The notes beneath the pieces were generated by a model. That model worked only from the letters and a program-made list of their open reading frames with translations, ran no database searches and was not told the origin of the DNA. A DNA stretch of 29,233 nt from NCBI RefSeq assembly GCF_032250955.1, contig NZ_JAVVES010000031.1, positions 1-29,233 on the forward strand, read 5' to 3'. The DNA is from Sulfuriflexus sp032250955. Lineage in GTDB: Bacteria > Pseudomonadota > Gammaproteobacteria > AKS1. Of this stretch, positions 1-8,470 are shown piece by piece. Both the position numbers and the translations under genes were made by a program. How positions within the stretch are numbered: the first letter of the stretch is position 1; every line of letters begins with the position of its first letter.

Positions 1-63
1 GGGCATCTTTGGTTAGCTTTCTTTGCACGAGCAAAGAAAGTAACTCGCGCCGGGGTGGCGCGA
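1..63. repeat. Dispersed intergenic repeat with two hairpins
   Basis: Two strong inverted repeats are visible. CTTTCTTTGC (17-26) pairs with GCAAAGAAAG (31-40) around ACGA, and TCGCGCC (45-51) pairs with GGCGCGA (57-63). Read on the minus strand, the TTACTTTCTTTGC / AAAGAAAG / AACCAAAG wording resembles a repeat I recall as common between genes in many Proteobacteria, often mis-annotated as small proteins. It lies downstream of the D-amino-acid transaminase gene and continues to the window edge. No coding function is inferred. Confidence 0.6.
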
Positions 64-95
64 AAAGAACAGCCTAAAAAATTTAAAAGCTCTTC

Positions 96-112
96 GTGTG
101 CGAAGCGCACAC
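96..112 (-). terminator. Hairpin directly after the dat stop, possible terminator
   Basis: GTGTGCG (96-102) and CGCACAC (106-112) form a perfect 7-bp stem with a 3-nt loop, abutting the transaminase stop codon. On the minus strand it is followed by a mixed stretch and then TTTTAAATTTTTT at 78-90, so the T tract is not immediately adjacent. It could end transcription of the nine-gene elongation operon, but the displaced T run makes this tentative. Confidence 0.4.
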
Positions 113-979
113 TTACCGAACAGCACCCTGTCGAAGCTTATCCTTGTATACCTGATAACGATCCAGCATATCCCGCCAAACCGGGCCCGGTTTACCGTTG
201 CCAACCGGGAGACCATCGAGACGGGTCACCGGCAGGATCTCCCTGGTGGAGCTGGTCACCCAGATCTCGGTAGCCTCGCGCAGCATCGACATGCTGATAT
301 CGGCTTCCTCGCAGTCGAGCCCGGCATCGGCGGCAATTTCCAGCACGAGGTCGCGGGTCACCCCGGGTAACAGGCACTCGTCCTTGCGCGGGGTCAGGAT
401 ATGCCCGTCGTGCACGATAAAGACATTACTTGCGGCACCTTCTGTTACCTGCTCGGCCCGGTGCAGAATAGCCTCGGCGGCACCGGCCTCGCGGGCCACC
501 TGGCGCATAAGGATATTCGGCAGCAGGGCAATGGACTTGATATGGCAGTAGCGCCAGCGGATATCGTCGTGGGTAATGGCGGCGACACCATTTTCCAGTT
601 GCTCCGCGGGCACGGGGGCCATCGGCGTGGCCATCGCGAATACGGTCTGCTTGATGGTCTCGGGAAAGACGTGGTCGCGCCTGGCGACACCACGCGTAAC
701 CTGCAAATAGATCGAGAGGTCATTCTGGTTGTCGCGGTTGCGCCGGATAAGTTCGGCCAGCACTTCGGCCCACTGGCCATGGTCCAGCGGCCTGGCCAGG
801 CGAATACCCTCAAGGCTGTCATCGAGGCGCTGCAGGTGCTGTTCGAGGCGCAGCAGATGGCCGCCATAGGCCGGGATCACTTCATAAACCCCGTCGGCAA
901 AGACAAAGCCACGATCCAGTACTGATACTTTGGCTTCTTCTGCCGGCAGGTATTCACCATTCAGGTAGACGATGGCCAT
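113..979 (-). CDS. dat: D-amino-acid transaminase (class IV PLP aminotransferase)
   Basis: The 288-residue product has the class IV aminotransferase layout. An N-terminal NGEY / DRGFVFADGVYE segment is followed by the HIKSI motif with the PLP-binding lysine near residue 148, then VTEGAASNVF with the cofactor-contacting glutamate near residue 180. Family knowledge: these enzymes interconvert D-alanine, alpha-ketoglutarate, pyruvate and D-glutamate, or act on branched-chain L-amino acids. The Dat assignment rests on overall resemblance and on context, since it is the last gene of a peptidoglycan operon, 3 bp after the D-Ala-D-Ala carboxypeptidase. A branched-chain transaminase or aminodeoxychorismate lyase is a less likely alternative. 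The ATG start at 979 gives a normal family length. Confidence 0.85.
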   Translation of the reverse strand: MAIVYLNGEYLPAEEAKVSVLDRGFVFADGVYEVIPAYGGHLLRLEQHLQRLDDSLEGIRLARPLDHGQWAEVLAELIRRNRDNQNDLSIYLQVTRGVARRDHVFPETIKQTVFAMATPMAPVPAEQLENGVAAITHDDIRWRYCHIKSIALLPNILMRQVAREAGAAEAILHRAEQVTEGAASNVFIVHDGHILTPRKDECLLPGVTRDLVLEIAADAGLDCEEADISMSMLREATEIWVTSSTREILPVTRLDGLPVGNGKPGPVWRDMLDRYQVYKDKLRQGAVR

Positions 980-982
980 AAG

Positions 983-2146
983 CTAGGCAAACAGGTCTTT
1001 GAAGAAGATGAGCAAGCTATCAACAAGACGTTTCCACCAGCTACCTTCCTCGATTTCATGCAGGGCAACCAGTTCGCGACTGGCAATGACCTTGTCGTCG
1101 AGGTTGATATCGACGCTGCCGAAGACTGCATGTTTGTTCACAGGTGCTTCGATAACCGAGGCATAACTGATACTTGGCTTGAGTCTTTTATAGGTGCCAC
1201 GTGGCACGGTAACGTACAGATCTTCCTTCAGGCCGAGTGCCAGCTGATCCTGTTTGCCTTTCCAGATTTTCGCATCGCTGAGTGTTGCGCCGGCTGCATA
1301 GAGTTGGTGCGTGCGATAAAACCGGAAACCGTAATTCAAAAGTTTTCTTGATTCCTGTTCGCGGGCGCGTTCGCTAGCGGTACCCAGTACAACCGATAGC
1401 AGGCGCATATCATCACGTAGTGACGAGGCCACCAGGCAGTAACCGGCCGATTCGGTGTGGCCGGTCTTTACCCCATCAACAGTCTTGTCACGCCAGAGCA
1501 GTTTGTTACGGTTGTACTGGGTGATATTGTTATAGGTGAATTTCTTTTCCGAGTACCACTTGTAGTGCTCGGGGAAGTCACGGATCAGGGCGCTGGCCAG
1601 CCTGGCGAGGTCGCGCGGTGTCGTGAAATGCTCCTTGTGCGGCAAACCGGTGCTGTTCACAAAATGGGTGCCTGACATACCGAGTCGCGCGGCGTACTGG
1701 TTCATCAGGGAGGCGAAGGTTTCCTCGCTGCCGGCGACGTGTTCGGCTATCGCCACCGAGGCATCATTGCCGGACTGGATAACAATGCCTTTGAGCAGGT
1801 CTTCGATGCTGACCTGTGTATTGACTTCGACAAACATGCGCGAGCCGGGCATGCGCCAGGCCTTGTCGCTGATGGTCACCTTGTCGGTAAGCTTGATATT
1901 GCCGGACTTCAATTCATGCACAACCACATAGGTGGTCATCATCTTGGTCAGGCTGGCCGGTTCCATCTGTTTGTCAGCGTTCAGTTCGGCGATGATTCGG
2001 CCACTGTGAAAATCCTGCAGCACATAGCCGCTGGCGGCAAGCTGCGTGGCAGCCGGGATGGCCTGTGGGGCGGCATTAACCAGGGCCGAACTGAAGAGAA
2101 GGAGAAAAACGGTCACTACTTGAAAAATATTGTGTAAGCGAGTCAT
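983..2146 (-). CDS. dacA: D-alanyl-D-alanine carboxypeptidase, PBP5/6 type
   Basis: This is a periplasmic, membrane-anchored low-molecular-weight penicillin-binding protein that trims the terminal D-Ala from peptidoglycan pentapeptides. All three active-site motifs are visible: SLTK (about residue 65), SGN (125) and KTG (227). The N-terminus is a signal peptide ending near VNAAPQA. The C-terminus, with WWKRLVDSLLIFFKDLF, is the amphipathic anchor helix typical of DacA/DacC. The frame is open to 2203, but the ATG at 2146 is preferred because it places the signal peptide correctly, giving 387 residues. The 79 bp after rlpA contain a small hairpin (2209-2226) but no clear terminator. Confidence 0.93.
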   Translation of the reverse strand: MTRLHNIFQVVTVFLLLFSSALVNAAPQAIPAATQLAASGYVLQDFHSGRIIAELNADKQMEPASLTKMMTTYVVVHELKSGNIKLTDKVTISDKAWRMPGSRMFVEVNTQVSIEDLLKGIVIQSGNDASVAIAEHVAGSEETFASLMNQYAARLGMSGTHFVNSTGLPHKEHFTTPRDLARLASALIRDFPEHYKWYSEKKFTYNNITQYNRNKLLWRDKTVDGVKTGHTESAGYCLVASSLRDDMRLLSVVLGTASERAREQESRKLLNYGFRFYRTHQLYAAGATLSDAKIWKGKQDQLALGLKEDLYVTVPRGTYKRLKPSISYASVIEAPVNKHAVFGSVDINLDDKVIASRELVALHEIEEGSWWKRLVDSLLIFFKDLFA

Positions 2147-2225
2147 AAAATTAGTCTGGTTACCCTTGAATAGATCATCATTGTAGCCGCTTGCCGCGAC
2201 CATGGCGAACAGGCCGGAGAGCCTG

Positions 2226-3053
2226 TCAGTCGGTGACCACCCGGCTGTTGTGAATGCCGAGGGCGGCCAGTTTGCCGACTAATTCATCGGCAGTCTCGAC
2301 ATCGGGCACAGGGCCGAGGCGAACACGGTAGACGGTATTGCCATTATGCTGCGTTTCGCTGACTCGGGTGTTACCGAGTGCCGCCTCAAGCAGCCTGGCG
2401 TGCAGACGTTCGGCATTGTCACGACTGATAAAGGCGCCGACCTGCAGGTACATATTGTTGATCTTGCCTGCCGGGCTTTCTGTTGCCGGCGCGGGTGCAG
2501 TTTTGGCAACCCGGCTGACTGCGGCCGGCTCGCCGGGATTGATCGCACGTACCTCGACGAAGCCGGTGCCCTTGCCAAGGATACCGAGGCGGTAGGCCGC
2601 GGCGTAAGAAAGATCGATGATCCGGTTCTCGTGGAAGGGTCCACGGTCATTGACCTTGACGATTACGCGGCGATTGTTCTTCAGGTTAGTAACTTCGACA
2701 TACGTTGGCAGCGGCAGGGATTTGTGTGCCGCGGTCATGGCATACATGTCATAGGGTTCACCGCTCGAGGTGCGACGACCGTGAAACTTGGTGCCATACC
2801 ATGAGGCAATCCCTTTTTCGGCGTAGTCGCTGCTGCTGTCCATGACCTGGTAACGCTTGCCGCGCACCATATAAGAAGCGGGGTTACCGTAGCGACTGCG
2901 CGGTTCAGCACGCGGTATGGCATCCGGCACGCTGGACAGGTCGCGACGTTCACTGGGCGCACTGTCCTGTTCTTCGAAAACATAACTGCCGCCACAGGCG
3001 CTCAGGCCTGCGCAGCAAAGGATGACGATGAGTTTACGGGCCGGGTTAACCAT
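2226..3053 (-). CDS. rlpA: RlpA-family septal-ring lytic transglycosylase, lipoprotein
   Basis: The product is a lipoprotein with a lipobox ending LSAC (Cys about 20). A double-psi beta-barrel follows, seen as IASWYGTKFHGRRTSSGEPYD through VNDRGPFHENRIIDLS. The C-terminal SPOR domain (YLQVGAF onward) binds denuded glycan strands. Family knowledge: RlpA cleaves peptide-free peptidoglycan at division sites. The frame is open upstream to 3197, but the ATG at 3053 is chosen. It carries the lipoprotein signal, has GGAAGG just upstream, and overlaps the end of mltB by 8 bp, suggesting translational coupling. Length is about 275 residues. Confidence 0.9.
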   Translation of the reverse strand: MVNPARKLIVILCCAGLSACGGSYVFEEQDSAPSERRDLSSVPDAIPRAEPRSRYGNPASYMVRGKRYQVMDSSSDYAEKGIASWYGTKFHGRRTSSGEPYDMYAMTAAHKSLPLPTYVEVTNLKNNRRVIVKVNDRGPFHENRIIDLSYAAAYRLGILGKGTGFVEVRAINPGEPAAVSRVAKTAPAPATESPAGKINNMYLQVGAFISRDNAERLHARLLEAALGNTRVSETQHNGNTVYRVRLGPVPDVETADELVGKLAALGIHNSRVVTD

Positions 3054-4062
3054 GTCCTTCCGCCAGTTGTGCTTCTGTATGGCGAGTACGAATTTCATTG
3101 GCAAGTTGATAAACAGCCATCGCATACAGGGCGCTGTGATTGTAGCGGGTAATGGTATAGAAGTTGTCCAGACCCAGCCAGTGTTCATGGCCTTCATCCC
3201 CTTCGAGGTTGATAACGGCAGCGAGTTGCTGGTCGTTCAGTGTGGCCGCGATATTTCCGAAACCCTGTGCTTTCAGTTTCGCGAGGCTGTGTCGGGGTTT
3301 GAGTTCATTTTCTTCCAGCAAGGCCTTGTCGTCGACGGCTGACACATCCAGCCTTCGGGTGACCGGCTCGCCGGGTTTCCAGCCATGGCGCCTGAAGTAA
3401 TTGGCAACACTGCCGATGGCATCGGCGGTATCGTTCCAGATATCCCGGCGGCCGTCGTTGTTAAAGTCAACGGCGTAATGACGGTAGCTGCTGGAGATAA
3501 ACTGTGGCTGCCCCATGGCCCCGGCGTAGGAGCCGAGCAGGCTCATCGGATCGACCTGTTCTTCGCGGGTCATGAGCAGGTAATGTTCCAGCTCGCTGCG
3601 GAAAAACTTGCTTCTCGGTGGATAGTCGAAGGCCAGTGTCGACAAGGCATCGATGACACGAAAGCTGCCCTTATGCTGGCCATAGCGGGTCTCGACGCCG
3701 ATGATGGCGACGATAACCGCCGGATCGACACCGTATTCCTGTTCGGCACGGGCAAGCAGGTCGGCATGGCGGCTCCAGAACTCGACGCCGCCTTCAATGC
3801 GGGCCTCGGTGAGAAAGATGGGGCGATAGTCTTTCCAGGCCTTCTTTTCAGCGGGGCGCGACATCGCCTTGATAATGGACTCCTTGAGGCGGGTTTCGGC
3901 AAACCATTGCTGCAGCTCCTGCATCTCGAAACCGTGCTGACTATGCATTTGCTGGATGAAGCTTTTTACTTCGCTGCGCTCAGTGAGTGCTTCTGCCTGG
4001 GCGGGCAGGTTAAACAGGCTGAGCAGGCAGAAGGGTAGTATTTTCAGGTAGCGTGATGACAT
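3046..4062 (-). CDS. mltB: Membrane-bound lytic murein transglycosylase B
   Basis: The product is a lytic transglycosylase of the MltB family (GH103), which cleaves the glycan backbone with 1,6-anhydro product formation. Seen: a signal peptide ending NLPAQA, and the catalytic glutamate in IVAIIGVETRYGQ (about residue 124). Also seen are the GAMGQPQF motif and the YAVDFNNDGRRDIW segment typical of the family. An in-frame ATG at 4086 lies 2 bp after the rodA stop. The ATG at 4062 gives a cleaner signal peptide and has AAGAG upstream, so it is preferred (338 residues). No lipobox cysteine is visible, so this is the soluble periplasmic or signal-peptide form. Confidence 0.92.
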   Translation of the reverse strand: MSSRYLKILPFCLLSLFNLPAQAEALTERSEVKSFIQQMHSQHGFEMQELQQWFAETRLKESIIKAMSRPAEKKAWKDYRPIFLTEARIEGGVEFWSRHADLLARAEQEYGVDPAVIVAIIGVETRYGQHKGSFRVIDALSTLAFDYPPRSKFFRSELEHYLLMTREEQVDPMSLLGSYAGAMGQPQFISSSYRHYAVDFNNDGRRDIWNDTADAIGSVANYFRRHGWKPGEPVTRRLDVSAVDDKALLEENELKPRHSLAKLKAQGFGNIAATLNDQQLAAVINLEGDEGHEHWLGLDNFYTITRYNHSALYAMAVYQLANEIRTRHTEAQLAEGHG

Positions 4063-4088
4063 AGGTTTCTCTTGTTTTCCAGGCATGG

Positions 4089-5210
4089 TTATTGTGACAA
4101 CAATTTTCGATGAGTGTGCACTGACATGAGAATACCGAAAGCGATCATCAGGGTCACCATGGAGGTGCCGCCGTAGCTGACAATCGGCAGCGGCAGGCCG
4201 ACCACCGGCAACAGGCCGGTAACCATGCCAATATTGACGACCATGCCAAAAAAGAAAGTGATTGCGATGCTGCCGGCGAGCAGGCGGCCAAAGGTATCCT
4301 GTGCCTGGCTGGCAATATACAGGCCGCGGGCGACGATAAACAGGTACATCATCAGCAGCAGCATAATCCCCAGCAGGCCAAATTCCTCGCCATACACGGC
4401 AAAGATAAAGTCCGTTGACCGTTCCGGCAGGAATTCGAGGTGTGACTGGGTGCCGTTCAGCCAGCCCTTGCCATAGGTGCCGCCGGAGCCAATGGCAATC
4501 TTGGATTGGACAATGTGCCAGCCCGCACCGAGGGGGTCATTTTCGGGGTTGAGAAAGGTCAGCACGCGGCGGCGCTGGTAATCGTGCATGAGATACCAGA
4601 GCAGTGGTGCGGTGGCCAGGGCAGTGAATATCGAGGCAAAGACGAAACGCCAGCGAATACCGGATAGCAACATGACGAAGATCCCCGAAGCGACAATCAT
4701 GATGGCGGTACCGAGATCGGGTTGTTTGGCAATGAGCAGGGCGGGCACAATGATAAGCAGGCCGCAGACCATGATGTGTTTCAGTCGCGGCGGCAGGGCA
4801 ACATCATTCAGGTACCAGGCGAGCATCATCGGCAGGGTGATCTTGAGGATCTCGGAGGGCTGGAAACGTACCACGCCGAGATCCAGCCAGCGCTGTGCGC
4901 CCTTGCTGGAGACACCAAAACCGGAGAGTGTGGCGATGAGTAACAATACGCCAATGCCGAATAACCACGGCGTCCAGAACCTGAGTTGCTGGGGCGGGAT
5001 CTGGGCAATGATAAACATGATGCCGAAGGCCACGCCGAGTCGGGTGAGCTGGCGGTAGATAATGTCCATATCCTGGTTGCTGGCGCTATACAGAATCACC
5101 AGCCCGAGGGCGGCGAGCATGAGCAGGCCGACCAGCAGGGTCAGGTCGATATGCAGGCTCCGGGCTATGCTGAAACCATAGCTATGTCTGGATTTATAGC
5201 CTTCCAGCAT
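4089..5210 (-). CDS. rodA: RodA, SEDS-family peptidoglycan glycosyltransferase
   Basis: The product is a 373-residue polytopic inner-membrane protein with about ten hydrophobic segments. SEDS signatures are visible, including GAQRWLDLG, QPSEILKI, KQPDLGTA, and near the end LPIVSYGGTSM. Family knowledge: RodA polymerises lipid II into glycan strands with PBP2 during elongation. Its ATG overlaps the PBP2 stop by one base (TAATG), so the two partners are translationally coupled. mltB follows directly downstream. Confidence 0.95.
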   Translation of the reverse strand: MLEGYKSRHSYGFSIARSLHIDLTLLVGLLMLAALGLVILYSASNQDMDIIYRQLTRLGVAFGIMFIIAQIPPQQLRFWTPWLFGIGVLLLIATLSGFGVSSKGAQRWLDLGVVRFQPSEILKITLPMMLAWYLNDVALPPRLKHIMVCGLLIIVPALLIAKQPDLGTAIMIVASGIFVMLLSGIRWRFVFASIFTALATAPLLWYLMHDYQRRRVLTFLNPENDPLGAGWHIVQSKIAIGSGGTYGKGWLNGTQSHLEFLPERSTDFIFAVYGEEFGLLGIMLLLMMYLFIVARGLYIASQAQDTFGRLLAGSIAITFFFGMVVNIGMVTGLLPVVGLPLPIVSYGGTSMVTLMIAFGILMSVHTHRKLLSQ

Positions 5211-7054
5211 TATTGTTCCTTTCCTGTCAGGTAATAATCCAGCAGTTTACGCGCAAGCGGTGCCGCCGTGGTGCTGCCGCCGCCCGCATTTTCGGCGATG
5301 ACGGCAATCGCAATCTCCGGTTTTTCGGCGGGGGCGAAGGCGATGAACAGCGAGTGGTCGCGCAGGCGCTCGGCAATCTCGTCGGCTTCGTACTCTTCGT
5401 CCTGGGCGATGCCGAATACCTGGGCGGTACCGGTTTTACCGGCAATCTCGTATGTTGCCCCGGCCCCGCTGGCTCTACCCGTGCCCCGGGCGCTATGCAT
5501 GACACGGGTCATGGAGTGAATCACGCTGTGCCAGTGGGCCGGATTTTTGAGCACGACGGGCTCGAGGCGTTTGGCCTGATGCAAGACAGGCTCACCATCA
5601 TTGCCCGCCTGCAGGGCATGCAGGACACTGGGCTGCATGCGTTGCCCATGCATGGCCAGGGTGGCTGCGGCGCTGGCCAATTGTAGCGGTGTCGTCAGGG
5701 TAAAGCCCTGGCCGATGCCGGTAATCAGGGTTTCGCCCGGGTACCACACCTGCTGGCGTTCACGGCGTTTCCATTCCGATGAAGGCATAAGCCCGGCGAG
5801 TTCACCCACCAGGTCGATACCGGTTTTCTGGCCGAAGCCGAAACGGCTCATGAAGCTGTGCATACGATCGATCTTGAGACGATGCGCGAGCTCGTAAAAG
5901 TAAACGTCACAGGATTCAACAATAGCCTTGTCGAGATCGGTTTCGCCGTGGCCGGTTTTTTTCCAGTCACGATAGCGGTGATCTTCTCCCTGTAATTCAT
6001 ACCAGCCGGGGCAGAAGGTACTGTGCCTGGCCAGGCCGGCCTCGAGACCGGCCAGGCCCATAAAAGGTTTGATCGTGGAACCGGGGGGATACTGGCCAAG
6101 TAATGAGCGGTTGAACAAGGGTTTGTCTTTCGAGGTGCGCAACGTCTGATAGCTCTTGTTATCGATACCGGTCACAAAGGGGTTCGGGTCGTAACCGGGT
6201 TTACTGAGCAGTGTTATCACCTCGCCGGTTTTCGGTACGATGGCGACAACGGAACCACGGTACTTGCCGAGCAGGTGGTCCGCGAGGGCCTGCATTTCGA
6301 AATCGATATTCAGGTAGAGGTTTTTGCCCGGGATGGCGGGAGTCTCATTCAGAACCCGCAGGGTGCGGCCCTGGGCATTGACTTCCGCTTCAAGATAGCC
6401 GACCTGTCCGTGCAGAATATCTTCATAGGCACGTTCGACACCCAGTTTACCGATATGGGTGGTGGCACTGTAATTCGCATTATCAATCCGGCGTAATTCT
6501 TTTTCATCAATGCGACTGACATAGCCAATTACATGCACGCCCAGTTTGCCGCGGGGATAATAACGGATCAGCCGCGCCTGTATGTCGACTCCCGGAAAAC
6601 GGTGACGATTCACGGCGAAGCGTGCGACCTCCTCATCATTGAGACGGTAACGCAGTGGTACGCTGTCAAAACGACGTTTCTGTTTCAGCAAGCGCTGAAA
6701 GTGTTCAATGTCCTCGTCATTAATTGTAATGATCTTGCGCAAAGCGGAGAGCGTATCCTCCATATTGACGATTTGCTCAGGTGTCAATTCAAGGCTGAAT
6801 GAAGGAATGTTTTCCGCCAGCAAAATTCCATTGCGGTCATAAATGAGCCCGCGGGTGGGGGGCACAGAAACAATCTTGACCCGGTTCTTCTGGGAAAGTG
6901 TTTCGTAGTGTTCGTGATTGAGCACTTGCAGATACACCAGGCGTGAGACCAGCCCGATCAGAACCAGGACGACAACCACAAAGGCGATGACCGCGCGCTG
7001 CGTAAACAGCCGCGTTTCGTGGGCATGGTCCTTGATCGTCAAGTGGCGTGACAT
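5210..7054 (-). CDS. mrdA: Penicillin-binding protein 2, elongation transpeptidase
   Basis: The product is a 614-residue class B PBP that cross-links peptidoglycan with RodA in the elongasome. Seen: one N-terminal membrane helix (about residues 20-43) and the PBP dimer/pedestal region with PPTRGLIYDRNG. The transpeptidase domain follows, with STIK (326-329), SCD (381-383) and KTGT (540-543). All catalytic motifs are intact. mreD ends one base before its start and rodA begins at its stop codon, placing it in the middle of the operon. Confidence 0.96.
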   Translation of the reverse strand: MSRHLTIKDHAHETRLFTQRAVIAFVVVVLVLIGLVSRLVYLQVLNHEHYETLSQKNRVKIVSVPPTRGLIYDRNGILLAENIPSFSLELTPEQIVNMEDTLSALRKIITINDEDIEHFQRLLKQKRRFDSVPLRYRLNDEEVARFAVNRHRFPGVDIQARLIRYYPRGKLGVHVIGYVSRIDEKELRRIDNANYSATTHIGKLGVERAYEDILHGQVGYLEAEVNAQGRTLRVLNETPAIPGKNLYLNIDFEMQALADHLLGKYRGSVVAIVPKTGEVITLLSKPGYDPNPFVTGIDNKSYQTLRTSKDKPLFNRSLLGQYPPGSTIKPFMGLAGLEAGLARHSTFCPGWYELQGEDHRYRDWKKTGHGETDLDKAIVESCDVYFYELAHRLKIDRMHSFMSRFGFGQKTGIDLVGELAGLMPSSEWKRRERQQVWYPGETLITGIGQGFTLTTPLQLASAAATLAMHGQRMQPSVLHALQAGNDGEPVLHQAKRLEPVVLKNPAHWHSVIHSMTRVMHSARGTGRASGAGATYEIAGKTGTAQVFGIAQDEEYEADEIAERLRDHSLFIAFAPAEKPEIAIAVIAENAGGGSTTAAPLARKLLDYYLTGKEQ

Positions 7055-7055
7055 A

Positions 7056-7544
7056 CTACTGAACCCGGAAGTGACGGCGTACGCCCCGCATTACAATAAA
7101 CAGCCATGGCCAGAGTGCGGCACTGATCAGCGAGGGCAACCAGTAACTCCAGCTTGTGGGCGGCGTATGAATAATGCCATTAATCCAGAGGTTGATCAGC
7201 TGGGCCATGGCCACCAGCACCAGGATAGCAAAACCTTGTTGCATCAGCGGAAATAAGCGGATGCGTTGGTGCAGCTTGAGTGCCAGGAAGGCCACGATAG
7301 CGAGGGCCAGTGCGTGCTGGCCCAGCAGGCTGCCGGTGCTGACATCCAGCATCAGCCCGGCGACCCATGCCCAGCCGATGCCGATACGGTACGGCAAGGC
7401 CATGCACCAGTAGATAAGCACCAGGGTGACCCATTCAGGTCGCAGGCCCTTGAGCATTTCCGGCAGTGGCAACATGGTAAGGAGCAAGGCTGCCACAAAG
7501 CTCATGACAATAATCACCCCGCCACTATGTCGGGCGTGGGCCAT
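7056..7544 (-). CDS. mreD: Rod shape-determining protein MreD
   Basis: The product is a small (162-residue) polytopic inner-membrane protein with five or so hydrophobic segments. It matches MreD in size, in the central GWAWVAGLMLDVSTGSLLGQHAL region, and in position between mreC and mrdA. Family knowledge: MreD joins MreC in connecting the MreB cytoskeleton to wall synthesis. Its ATG overlaps the mreC stop by one base (TAATG), indicating coupled translation. Confidence 0.93.
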   Translation of the reverse strand: MAHARHSGGVIIVMSFVAALLLTMLPLPEMLKGLRPEWVTLVLIYWCMALPYRIGIGWAWVAGLMLDVSTGSLLGQHALALAIVAFLALKLHQRIRLFPLMQQGFAILVLVAMAQLINLWINGIIHTPPTSWSYWLPSLISAALWPWLFIVMRGVRRHFRVQ

Positions 7545-8449
7545 TAGCGGGTCGCCTCGCCGGTTGGTTGCGTGGTTTCATTTCCGGTTGCTTCCGTTGC
7601 AGTCTGTGCCGCAGCTCTATCCAGGGGATTGTCAGCAGGCCAGACCAGCAACACTTCACGGCTGCGCTGCAGCTTTGCCACCGGTTCGGCGATAACATGT
7701 AAATAGGCCTGCCCCGGTACATTCCGGACACTGGAAACCCGGGCCACCGGGTAGCCGGCCGGGAAGCGTCCGCCAAGCCCGGAGCTGACCAGCAGTTCAC
7801 CTTCCCGCAGGCGGGTGTTACTCGGCATGTGCAGCAGCTCCAGCTCGTTGGGGCGTCCCGTGCCTACGGCGATAGCCCGCTGACCGGTACTGTTCATCTG
7901 GATGGGCAAGGCATGACTCGGGTCGGTGATCAACATGGCTGTACTCGAGTAACGACTGACGTGAATGACCTGGCCAATGATGCCATCGGCATCCAGTAGT
8001 GGCTGACCGATATAGATATTGTCATTGCTACCCTTGTTGATAACAAATTGCCGGGTAAAGGGGTCGAGGTCTACACGGACCAGCTCTGCGATTAAAACCT
8101 TATCGCCAACCTTGAAAGAAGAGTCGAGCAAGGCGCGCAAACGCATGTTCTCTGACTCAAGTGCAGAGAACTTTTGTAGCTGACCTTTTAGCAACAGGTT
8201 CTGGGTGCGCAACTCTTTATTTTCAGATAAAAGACGCGTACGCGTTGCGAAGGTTTCGCTAATGCCATCCGCCAGGACAAACGGCAGGTCAATGACCTGC
8301 CGTAAAGGTTCCAGAACAAGACTAAGGTCAGAACGCAAATTTTCGAGATGTTGGTAGCGGTGGTCCATTGTCATCATAACAATCGAAATGATGACAAACA
8401 GAATCAGACGTGCGCTGAGTAATGGGCCTTGTGAGAAAAGCGATTTGAT
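7544..8449 (-). CDS. mreC: Rod shape-determining protein MreC, probable ATC start
   Basis: MreC is a bitopic inner-membrane protein linking MreB to PBP2. The periplasmic part shows a coiled coil (about residues 55-90, LLSENKELRTQNLLLKGQ and following), then the beta-domains with GDKVLIAELV, NKGSNDNIYIGQPLLD and GLGGRFPAGYPVA. The first in-frame ATG (8377) would begin inside the membrane region and lose most of the anchor. Reading upstream in frame gives IKSLFSQGPLLSARL, then a hydrophobic run (LFVIISIV) before that ATG. This matches the N-terminus of gammaproteobacterial MreC. No ATG, GTG or TTG exists between the mreB stop (8471) and 8377. The codon where the family's Met normally sits is ATC (8447-8449), 6 nt after AGGAA. 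I therefore place the start at 8449 (301 residues). A base error at that codon is possible. Confidence 0.8.
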   Translation of the reverse strand: MKSLFSQGPLLSARLILFVIISIVMMTMDHRYQHLENLRSDLSLVLEPLRQVIDLPFVLADGISETFATRTRLLSENKELRTQNLLLKGQLQKFSALESENMRLRALLDSSFKVGDKVLIAELVRVDLDPFTRQFVINKGSNDNIYIGQPLLDADGIIGQVIHVSRYSSTAMLITDPSHALPIQMNSTGQRAIAVGTGRPNELELLHMPSNTRLREGELLVSSGLGGRFPAGYPVARVSSVRNVPGQAYLHVIAEPVAKLQRSREVLLVWPADNPLDRAAAQTATEATGNETTQPTGEATR

Positions 8450-8470
8450 AGCTGGTTCCTGTTCGGCACG

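Noticed and set aside
13..216. 67-codon minus-strand ORF ending CSCKES
   Set aside because: It derives from the dispersed repeat at the window start plus the antisense-frame end of the transaminase gene. This is a known kind of spurious ORF.
3385..4038. 217-codon plus-strand ORF
   Set aside because: It is antisense to mltB and lacks any signal or motif of its own.
7544..8377. mreC starting at the ATG 8377
   Set aside because: It would delete the membrane anchor conserved in MreC, and the upstream in-frame sequence is clearly family-like.
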